A stretch of DNA of 5,074 bases, taken from assembly GCA_040881505.1 (NCBI GenBank), contig JBBEDC010000027.1, positions 1 through 5,074 of the forward strand, read 5' to 3'. The translations under genes were made by a program, and so were the position numbers. Source of the DNA: JBBEDC01 sp040881505 (lineage in GTDB: Bacteria; Patescibacteriota; Andersenbacteria; UBA10190). Numbering within the stretch: position 1 is the first letter of the stretch; the number at the start of each line of letters is the position of its first letter. The notes beneath the pieces are model-generated. The model worked only from the letters and a program-made list of their open reading frames with translations. It had not been told where the DNA came from and searched no databases. Below, piece by piece: positions 1 to 5,074 of this stretch.

Positions 1-3
1 ATA

Positions 4-55
4 CTGCTCTCTTTTGTTATATCTAAGAGCTATGGGAGGTTTCTGGGTTCACGGC
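4..55. repeat. Left arm of exact 52-bp inverted repeat
   Basis: Reading from position 4, the sequence CTGCTCTCTTTTGTTA... through ...GGTTCACGGC is the perfect reverse complement of the last 52 bases of the window (5023-5074), with no mismatch. The match stops at 56, and three bases (ATA) lie outside this arm. The arm sits just upstream of the first gene's promoter and contains no convincing gene or strong hairpin of its own; the only internal pairing is a weak 5-bp stem (CTCTT at 9-13 with AAGAG at 25-29). It may be the end of an element, a dispersed repeat, or an assembly product. The match itself is certain; its meaning is not. Confidence 0.95.
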
Positions 56-64
56 ATGAAGTTA

Positions 65-93
65 TTGACATTTTATCAATTACATGCTAACAT
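65..93 (+). promoter_or_regulatory. Sigma-70-type promoter giving a near-leaderless transcript
   Basis: A perfect -35 box TTGACA (65-70) is followed after exactly 17 bases by TAACAT (88-93), which matches 4 of 6 positions of the -10 consensus. Transcription would start about 7 bases further on, at roughly 100-101, on or next to the ATG at 101. There is no Shine-Dalgarno sequence between the -10 box and the ATG, which fits leaderless translation. The promoter lies 9 bases inside the left repeat arm. The -35 is strong and the -10 only moderate; the start site is inferred. Confidence 0.6.
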
Positions 94-100
94 ATTGTCT

Positions 101-1141
101 ATGCCTGAAGACATTAATAAAATAACGGAGGAAATGCTGAGCGGCCTGGATGCCCGATCGAAGGATATTGTGGTGCGCCGTTTTGGCTTAAAAGACGAAA
201 AACCTGAAACGCTGGAATCTATTGGCAAGGAATATGGAATTACCCGAGAACGAGTTCGTCAGATCGAATCGAATGCCAAGAAAGCCCTATCCGGTCTCGA
301 GACTCTGTACCGTCCGATCTATAACCTACTGACGGATGTTTTTGCTGAGCACGGCGGCGTCTTAGCTGAAGAGCATGCCGTAGAGCTTACGCGTGAGCGC
401 ACTGGACAGTCGTACTCTAGCAACCTTGTGCATTTCCACCTGGATGTTCTCCCTCATTTTAAGCATGCAACGCGGGAAAAACTCTTTGATTCACACTGGC
501 GTCATGAACAGCATATTCACGAGCGCATTGAAGATATCGTGATAATTGCTCGAGACATTCTAAAGAAGCACAACCACCCAATCCCGTTGGATGATTTAAT
601 TGCTGAAATCCAGTCTCATTTACTCGAAGCGCATCACCTGGAAGTAGGGCGTGAGCCTATTTACGCCGCCCTTGTCGCCAGCAAGCATATCGCACCAACC
701 GCCTTTAACGAGTGGGGCCTTATCGGCTGGGCAGAGACTTCTCCACGAGGCGTGGGTGATAAGGCATACGCGGTACTACGCCGACATGGCAAACCAACAC
801 ACTTCCGTGACATCACCGCAATGATCAACGAAGCTAGCTTTGACGCTAAGCAAGCCAACCCTCAGACGGTGCATAACGAGCTGATTAAGGACAGCCGATT
901 TGTATTAGTCGGTCGCGGCCTCTATGGACTGAAAGAGTGGGGGTATGTCAGCGGTACAGTTGCTGATGTCCTCGAATCTGTTCTTCGTACCGCTTTGACA
1001 CCTATGACACGCGAAGAACTCATTGATGAAGTGTTAAAACAGCGGTTGGTAAAGAAAAATACTATCTTGCTTAGCCTGCAGAATAACAAGCGGTTTAAGA
1101 AAACTGGGGAGAACCGATACACTCTTCAGCAAGTAGCCTAA
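101..1141 (+). CDS. Sigma-70 region 4 / HARE-HTH multi-domain DNA-binding protein
   Basis: This 346-aa protein is probably a transcription regulator or accessory RNA polymerase factor. Residues about 8-63 form a sigma-70 region 4, with the helix-turn-helix ITRERVRQIE (47-56) that in sigma factors reads the -35 box. Regions 2 and 3 are absent, so it cannot be an ordinary sigma factor that melts DNA. The rest looks like a chain of winged-helix modules: one at about 67-140 (weak), one at 141-212 ending in EWGLIGWAE, a clear HARE-HTH at about 217-285 (LYGLKEWGY at its end), and a shorter one at about 288-343. HARE-HTH domains also occur in the RNA polymerase delta subunit and in restriction and chromatin proteins. 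The frame stays open to the left window edge. ATG 101 was chosen because the protein starts cleanly just before region 4 and the predicted transcription start falls there; a TTG at 14 would add 29 unconvincing residues from the repeat arm. A terminator follows, so it is a single-gene unit. The DNA target is unknown. Confidence 0.85.
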   Translation: MPEDINKITEEMLSGLDARSKDIVVRRFGLKDEKPETLESIGKEYGITRERVRQIESNAKKALSGLETLYRPIYNLLTDVFAEHGGVLAEEHAVELTRERTGQSYSSNLVHFHLDVLPHFKHATREKLFDSHWRHEQHIHERIEDIVIIARDILKKHNHPIPLDDLIAEIQSHLLEAHHLEVGREPIYAALVASKHIAPTAFNEWGLIGWAETSPRGVGDKAYAVLRRHGKPTHFRDITAMINEASFDAKQANPQTVHNELIKDSRFVLVGRGLYGLKEWGYVSGTVADVLESVLRTALTPMTREELIDEVLKQRLVKKNTILLSLQNNKRFKKTGENRYTLQQVA

Positions 1142-1146
1142 ATGAC

Positions 1147-1177
1147 AAAACAGCTCGCGGATAACGCGAGCTGTTTT
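1147..1177 (+). terminator. Rho-independent terminator
   Basis: A perfect 13-bp stem (AAAACAGCTCGCG at 1147-1159 with CGCGAGCTGTTTT at 1165-1177) encloses a 5-base GATAA loop, six bases after the TAA stop of the regulator gene. The GC-rich core followed by TTTT is typical of an intrinsic terminator. The U tract is short, and the matching A run on the left side could let it work in both directions. It separates the regulator from the membrane-protein/ATPase pair. Confidence 0.85.
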
Positions 1178-1196
1178 ATACCAGCCACATTCAAAG

Positions 1197-1202
1197 TACA
1201 AT
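1197..1202 (+). promoter_or_regulatory. Probable -10 box for the membrane-protein/ATPase operon
   Basis: TACAAT matches the -10 consensus in 5 of 6 positions and lies 13 bases before the GTG at 1216. Transcription would begin near 1209, leaving a leader of only about 7 bases. No good -35 is visible; the 17-bp-spaced position (1174-1179, TTTTAT) falls in the tail of the terminator. A promoter is expected here because the preceding gene is terminated just upstream. Confidence 0.45.
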
Positions 1203-1215
1203 AAGCAGTACACCT

Positions 1216-2526
1216 GTGTTGCAACTCATATCCTTCAATCAAACAGCCGAGGGGCTCTCTATAAGCGAGACCCTGGTCGCTTTAACTCCAAGCCTCCTGG
1301 TGCTCGGATGGCTGCTCGTATTTGCCTTGATTATGTGGATCGCCTGGGCAACGTATAAAGTCCTTAAGATGATCGATTACGTCAGTTCGATTGAATGGAC
1401 GTTCTTTCAGGTCACCGTTCCGCCCGAATCTGAGGAAACGCCAAAATCGATGGAGGTACTGTATGAAATTCTTGGGGGTGTTCATAAAAGCCCGGACTTA
1501 GTTGAACAGTATTTCGACGGATACCTTGAAGCTTGGTATAGCTGCGAGATTCAGTTCACGGAGGGAAGAGCTCGATATATTATAGTGGTTCCCACCGCGC
1601 ACCGGCAGTTTTTCGAAGGCGCTATTTACGGACAGTACCCGAAAGCAAATATCAGAGAAGTGGAAGACTATACCCTCCGCTATGACTGGCATGACATCCG
1701 AAAGAAGTTTGAGATATGGGGTAGTGAAGTGGATATGCCGATGGATGAGATCATGCCCATTAAAACATACAAGGAGTTTGAATCGACCTTTGCCGAAGAA
1801 GATACATATGTCGATCCACACGCCGGCATGATTGATGCGCTTACTACAGTCAGTCCCGGAGAGGAATTCTGGTTTCAGTTGCTTATCCGGCCTGAAAGCG
1901 GAAAGGACATGAGCGCCTTTTCGGAAAGAGCACAGAAGGAGGTAGCCAAGATCGCCGGACAAGCTCCGGAGGAACCTGATACCATTTTTGACAGATTCAA
2001 GAAGATAGCCACAGCTCTACCCAAGGAACTGTTAGATGCCGCGACAAAAGGACCGCTTGAAACAGAAGAAAAGAAACGGGAACAACAGTTACGGTTCTTT
2101 AATCCTGTCGATGAAGCAAAAATGAAGGGTATTTTACTAAAAGCGTCCCAGTCAGTGTTTAAAGCCAAAATGCGCATCATTCACATTGCTCCGATCGGAC
2201 AGATGAGAAAGCCGAATGTCGGACGAGCCTTCGGTGTATTCAAGCAATTTAATACCTATCACTTAAACGGCCTGCGTCCGGAACCAACAACGAAAGCCAA
2301 TGGACCAAATTACCTAATGCGCGATACGCGCCGGTATTGGCGGGAAAAGCGTATCCTGCTGAACTTCCAATGGCGAGATTTCTGGGGTCGAGGCTCAGGT
2401 CAGTGGTTTTCCTCAGAAGAGCTAGCGACGCTGTATCATTTCCCGGTAAAGTATCTAAGATCGCCTGGAGTAGAGCGCGCCAAGGCTGGACTTACCAGCC
2501 CGCCTGATAATCTACCGTACGCGTAA
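1216..2526 (+). CDS. Single-pass membrane protein, partner of the TraG/HerA-like ATPase
   Basis: This is a 436-aa protein with one strong hydrophobic segment at about residues 22-46 (LVLGWLLVFALIMWIAWATY), followed at once by K48 and K51. That places the N-terminus outside and the remaining ~385 residues in the cytoplasm. No cleavable signal peptide is seen. The body is mixed alpha/beta and lacks a Walker motif. The C-terminus carries SSEELATLYHFP, then a PPDNLP tail; I recall this arrangement directly before the ATPase domain in fused TraG/VirD4-like proteins of related bacteria (perhaps the family called DUF8128, from memory). With the ATPase gene only 8 nt downstream, the likely role is membrane anchor and assembly domain of a translocation ATPase. 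The start is GTG 1216, with TTG 1219 as an alternative; neither has a Shine-Dalgarno sequence. Existence of the gene is very likely; the exact function is inferred. Confidence 0.85.
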   Translation: MLQLISFNQTAEGLSISETLVALTPSLLVLGWLLVFALIMWIAWATYKVLKMIDYVSSIEWTFFQVTVPPESEETPKSMEVLYEILGGVHKSPDLVEQYFDGYLEAWYSCEIQFTEGRARYIIVVPTAHRQFFEGAIYGQYPKANIREVEDYTLRYDWHDIRKKFEIWGSEVDMPMDEIMPIKTYKEFESTFAEEDTYVDPHAGMIDALTTVSPGEEFWFQLLIRPESGKDMSAFSERAQKEVAKIAGQAPEEPDTIFDRFKKIATALPKELLDAATKGPLETEEKKREQQLRFFNPVDEAKMKGILLKASQSVFKAKMRIIHIAPIGQMRKPNVGRAFGVFKQFNTYHLNGLRPEPTTKANGPNYLMRDTRRYWREKRILLNFQWRDFWGRGSGQWFSSEELATLYHFPVKYLRSPGVERAKAGLTSPPDNLPYA

Positions 2527-2534
2527 CTTCGTAT

Positions 2535-4289
2535 ATGACTGAAGAAATAACAGTAGTAGGACAGACGAACTTCCGGGGCCAACACCGGCCGTTTGGGATA
2601 TACCCCGATGATCGCAGACGGCACGTATACATCATCGGTAAAACCGGCGTTGGTAAAACGACCCTGATCGAAAATATGATTATCCAGGATATTAAAAACG
2701 GTAAAGGAGTAGCTTTGGTTGATCCGCACGGAGACGTGGCTGAGAGCCTGCTTGAGATGATTCCACCAGAGCGAACGAATGATGTTATCTATTTCGATCC
2801 GGGTGACGTAAACCATCCCGTTGCCTTTAATGTTCTGGAGGCAATTGATCCGGAATACAAGTACTTAGTCGCTTCAGGCTTGGTCTCAGCATTGAAGAAA
2901 ATGTGGGCTGACTCCTGGGGGCCCCGATTGGAATACATTCTCCGTAATACAATCCTAGCTCTCTTAGACTACCCGGGCAGCACGATGCTGGGGATTACCC
3001 GCATGTTAGCGGAAAAGGATTACCGTAAAAAGGTAGTGAATTCAATTTCCGATCCCGTCGTAAAATCATTCTGGATCAACGAGTTTGCCAACTACAATGA
3101 GCGTTTCCGCTCTGAGGCAATCTCTCCAATCCAAAACAAAGTTGGGCAGTTTCTTTCATCCTCCATTATCCGAAACATCGTAGCCCAGCCAAAGAGCACT
3201 ATTGATATGAAGGATGTGATGGATAACGGAAAGATATTAATTATTAACGTATCTAAAGGGCGTATCGGAGAAGACAACTCAGCCCTTTTGGGAGCGATGT
3301 TGATTACCAAAATTCAACTTGCCGCCATGGATCGCGCTAAGATAAAAGAAAAGGATCGCCGCGATTTCTATCTCTACGTCGATGAGTTTCAAAACTTCGC
3401 TACCGAATCGTTCGCCTCCATTTTATCTGAGGCTCGTAAATACCGCCTGAATCTCATTATCGCCCATCAGTACATCACTCAAATGGAAGAGCCAGTTCGA
3501 GATGCGGTGTTTGGCAACGTAGGAACATTGATCACGTTCCGCGTTGGAGCGTTCGATGCTGAATATCTGGAGAAAGAATTTATGCCAGAGTTTACTCAGA
3601 CCGATCTGGTTAATCTTGATAAGTTTAACGCATACGTCAAGCTCATGATCAATGGCGTAACCAGCGCGCCGTTTAGTATGCAGACTATTCCGCCGGCGGA
3701 GGAGACATACGAAAGCGCTGCCAAGGTTACAGCTGTTTCTCGGGAGCGGTATGGGCGAAAACGAGAAATTGTGGAAGAGAAGATCGCTCGGTGGAGCGGT
3801 GTGACTCATGAGGAAACCGGTAAGGCCGAACAGGAAGAGCGGCGCGGCAGCTACAGTGAGCAAGGCAGGGGCAAACCGCAGCCACGCAGGCAGGAGACGC
3901 CAAAAACTCCGCGCAAAGAAGAGCTCGCTGATATTATCATTGCCCCGCCACAGAAGGAGATTATTACTGACCTAGCCTCGATTCTAGGCGGCGAGCGCAA
4001 AGCAAACCCAGGTGAGAAGCAGGAGAGGCATCACTCAGATGAAAAGCCAAAGAAGCAAGCAAAGTCGTACGCAATAACCTGTGATCGCTGCGGAAAAGCT
4101 GGAGACGTTCCTTTCAAGCCTGATCCGGAAAAGCCCGTATACTGCAAAGATTGTTTTGCGATCATGAAGCGTGAGAAAGATACGGCCAAAGACGAAAAAG
4201 TGCCGGCTCAGCCAAACAAGATCAAGATTGAACGGCCCGCTCCGGATACTGAACCCGCTTTTTCCGGACCGAAACCGCCGACACTGTAG
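2535..4289 (+). CDS. TraG/VirD4/HerA-like type IV secretion-type ATPase with C-terminal zinc module
   Basis: This 584-aa protein is a P-loop motor of the kind that pumps DNA or DNA-protein complexes through type IV secretion or conjugation channels. Walker A is GKTGVGKT (35-42, Lys41). A family-typical DPHGD follows at 63-67. Walker B is YVDEFQNF with Asp283 and Glu284, and AHQ (310-312) supplies the conserved motif III glutamine. The ATPase core ends near residue 395. It is followed by a helix SRERYGRKREIVEEKIARW (402-420), a charged, probably disordered linker, a short hydrophobic segment at about 463-486, and four cysteines in CxxC-x17-CxxC spacing (C516, C519, C537, C540), likely a zinc-binding knuckle. 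No membrane segment is present; anchoring is probably supplied by the protein encoded just upstream, with which it is surely co-transcribed. There is no Shine-Dalgarno before ATG 2535, so translation may be coupled to the upstream gene. The substrate is unknown, and no relaxase or pilus gene is in view. Confidence 0.9.
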   Translation: MTEEITVVGQTNFRGQHRPFGIYPDDRRRHVYIIGKTGVGKTTLIENMIIQDIKNGKGVALVDPHGDVAESLLEMIPPERTNDVIYFDPGDVNHPVAFNVLEAIDPEYKYLVASGLVSALKKMWADSWGPRLEYILRNTILALLDYPGSTMLGITRMLAEKDYRKKVVNSISDPVVKSFWINEFANYNERFRSEAISPIQNKVGQFLSSSIIRNIVAQPKSTIDMKDVMDNGKILIINVSKGRIGEDNSALLGAMLITKIQLAAMDRAKIKEKDRRDFYLYVDEFQNFATESFASILSEARKYRLNLIIAHQYITQMEEPVRDAVFGNVGTLITFRVGAFDAEYLEKEFMPEFTQTDLVNLDKFNAYVKLMINGVTSAPFSMQTIPPAEETYESAAKVTAVSRERYGRKREIVEEKIARWSGVTHEETGKAEQEERRGSYSEQGRGKPQPRRQETPKTPRKEELADIIIAPPQKEIITDLASILGGERKANPGEKQERHHSDEKPKKQAKSYAITCDRCGKAGDVPFKPDPEKPVYCKDCFAIMKREKDTAKDEKVPAQPNKIKIERPAPDTEPAFSGPKPPTL

Positions 4290-4306
4290 CAAACTTCTGG
4301 TATACT
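4278..4306 (+). promoter_or_regulatory. Extended -10 promoter for the LOG-family gene
   Basis: TGGTATACT (4298-4306) is an extended -10 element: the TG motif followed by TATACT, 5 of 6 consensus bases. CCGACA at 4278-4283, exactly 17 bases upstream, matches 4 of 6 bases of the -35 consensus. The promoter overlaps the last codons and stop of the ATPase gene. Transcription would start near 4313, giving a leader of about 24 bases without a Shine-Dalgarno sequence. No terminator is seen between the two genes, so read-through from the ATPase operon is also possible. Confidence 0.55.
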
Positions 4307-4336
4307 TACTCCAGATAGTTATTCTAACTCCTTGTC

Positions 4337-5023
4337 ATGCGCTACGACGATAAAGACAAACATATTCCGTTAGATAAGCCGTTTGATTTTGAGGGCGATG
4401 CGAACTGGCGCATTTTTAGAGTTATGTCGGAGTTCATCGAAGGCTTCGAGTTTTTGTATCCACTGCGTCGCGAAATTACGTTTTTCGGTTCAGCCCGTTT
4501 TCCAGCTGGCAGCAGGTGGTATGAGGAATCGCGAAAACTTGGACGACTGCTGGCAGAAAGTGATTTCACGGTCATCACTGGCGGAGGTCCCGGTATCATG
4601 GAGGCTGGTAACAGAGGGGCATATGAGGGTGGGGGAGAATCAATTGGACTGGATATTGAGCTGCCTGAGGAACAACGACGAAACGCGTACGTGAAAAAAG
4701 GAATTGGATTTCATTACTTCTTCACGCGTAAAGTTATGCTTTCAGCGTCAGCCCAAGCATACGTGTTTTTCCCTGGCGGATTTGGAACAATGGATGAGTT
4801 TTTTGAAATGATTACTTTAATTCAGACTCGTAAAATGGAACCAGTGCCTGTGGTGTGTGTCGGTCGAGCATACTGGGATCCGCTTCATGATTGGATCCGC
4901 ACTAATATGCTAGAACAGCACGAGGCTATTTCACCTGAAGACCTAAGCCTCTATTCCGTCGTCGATACCGCCGAAGAGGCATATGAACTTGTTAAAGATT
5001 CCAAGGAGCGAAAGTACTTCTAG
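4337..5023 (+). CDS. LOG-family (TIGR00730) Rossmann-fold protein, possible nucleoside 5'-monophosphate phosphoribohydrolase
   Basis: This 228-aa soluble protein has the hallmarks of the LOG/TIGR00730 family, whose studied members split the N-glycosidic bond of nucleoside monophosphates (cytokinin riboside 5'-phosphates in plants and actinobacteria, purine or pyrimidine nucleotides in some bacteria). After an N-terminal extension come the first beta strand ITFFGSARF, the glycine loop GGGPGIMEAG (82-91), the conserved arginine in FFTRKVML (Arg131), and the signature PGGFGTMDE (146-154) with Glu154. Both residues usually assigned to catalysis are present, so an active enzyme is plausible; the true substrate cannot be read from sequence. 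The length is normal for the longer bacterial members. ATG 4337 is supported by the promoter 31-59 bases upstream, though no Shine-Dalgarno is present. The final base of the TAG stop is the first base of the right inverted-repeat arm. A functional link to the ATPase cassette is not evident. Confidence 0.9.
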   Translation: MRYDDKDKHIPLDKPFDFEGDANWRIFRVMSEFIEGFEFLYPLRREITFFGSARFPAGSRWYEESRKLGRLLAESDFTVITGGGPGIMEAGNRGAYEGGGESIGLDIELPEEQRRNAYVKKGIGFHYFFTRKVMLSASAQAYVFFPGGFGTMDEFFEMITLIQTRKMEPVPVVCVGRAYWDPLHDWIRTNMLEQHEAISPEDLSLYSVVDTAEEAYELVKDSKERKYF

Positions 5024-5074
5024 CCGTGAACCCAGAAACCTCCCATAGCTCTTAGATATAACAAAAGAGAGCAG
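5023..5074. repeat. Right arm of exact 52-bp inverted repeat
   Basis: This is the perfect reverse complement of 4-55. It starts on the last base of the LOG-family stop codon and runs to the window's final base, so its outer limit is unknown and the repeat could continue beyond the edge. Only weak secondary structure is present and no T-tract terminator is evident, so it does not obviously serve as the LOG gene's terminator. Because the left arm lies in front of the first gene and the right arm behind the last, the two arms frame the whole four-gene block. Confidence 0.95.

Noticed and set aside
14..100. N-terminal extension of the first gene from the TTG at 14
   Set aside because: The added 29 residues come mostly from the repeat arm, resemble no domain and would place a good promoter inside the coding region. 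ATG 101 sits at the predicted transcription start.
101..300. First gene as a true primary or alternative sigma factor
   Set aside because: Only region 4 is present. Nothing resembling region 2 or 3 is found in the 346 residues.
1498..1962. Long minus-strand open frame (154 aa)
   Set aside because: It lies fully inside the membrane-protein gene on the opposite strand, has no recognisable domain and no promoter. The same holds for the other minus-strand frames, including 3423-3863 and 2436-2816.
4320..4325. TATTCT as an alternative -10 box giving a leaderless LOG transcript
   Set aside because: It matches only 4 of 6 bases and has no -35 at the right distance, whereas TGGTATACT with CCGACA upstream is clearly better.
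4295..4329. Hairpins TCTGG/CCAGA and AGTTA-TTC-TAACT as a terminator after the ATPase gene
   Set aside because: Both stems are only 5 bp with low stability and no T tract follows. The region is better explained by an extended -10 promoter.
4171..4353. 60-aa plus-strand frame bridging the ATPase and LOG genes
   Set aside because: It overlaps the ATPase C-terminus in another frame, has a low-complexity basic composition and no start signal. It is a shadow of the real genes.
1..5074. Circular replicon suggested by matching ends
   Set aside because: The ends match in inverted, not direct, orientation, so they cannot be closed into a circle by overlap.

Overview
The window reads as a compact piece of an uncultivated bacterial genome, most likely a Candidate Phyla Radiation (Patescibacteria) lineage. 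The reasons are the protein types rather than any marker gene. They are a two-gene cassette of a single-pass membrane protein plus a TraG/HerA-like ATPase ending in a CxxC-x17-CxxC zinc module, and a sigma-region-4/HARE-HTH fusion protein. Gene spacing is tight and none of the four starts has a Shine-Dalgarno sequence. The lineage call is an inference. Genes are read normally with TAA and TAG stops.

Layout, left to right, all four genes on the + strand: an exact 52-bp inverted repeat arm (4-55); a TTGACA-type promoter that would give an almost leaderless mRNA; a 346-aa DNA-binding protein with a sigma-70 region 4 and several winged-helix/HARE modules (101-1141); a 13-bp-stem intrinsic terminator (1147-1177); a probable -10 box; a 436-aa single-pass membrane protein (1216-2526); 8 nt later a 584-aa type IV secretion/conjugation-type ATPase (2535-4289); an extended -10 promoter; a 228-aa LOG-family/TIGR00730 Rossmann protein (4337-5023); and the second arm of the inverted repeat (5023-5074), which ends exactly at the window edge.

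The membrane protein and the ATPase almost certainly work together. The C-terminus of the first and the N-terminus of the second read like adjacent parts of one coupling-protein-like polypeptide, so the pair looks like a split DNA- or protein-pumping ATPase anchored at the inner face of the membrane. The sigma-like regulator is a separate transcription unit, and the LOG protein appears to have its own promoter. Nothing ties either of them to the ATPase cassette beyond proximity.

The most unexplained structure is the exact inverted repeat bounding the whole 5-kb window. It could be the ends of a real element or invertible segment, or a product of assembly or amplification. No RNA genes, CRISPR arrays, transposases or replication origins were seen. 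No stretch without a gene exceeds about 100 bases.
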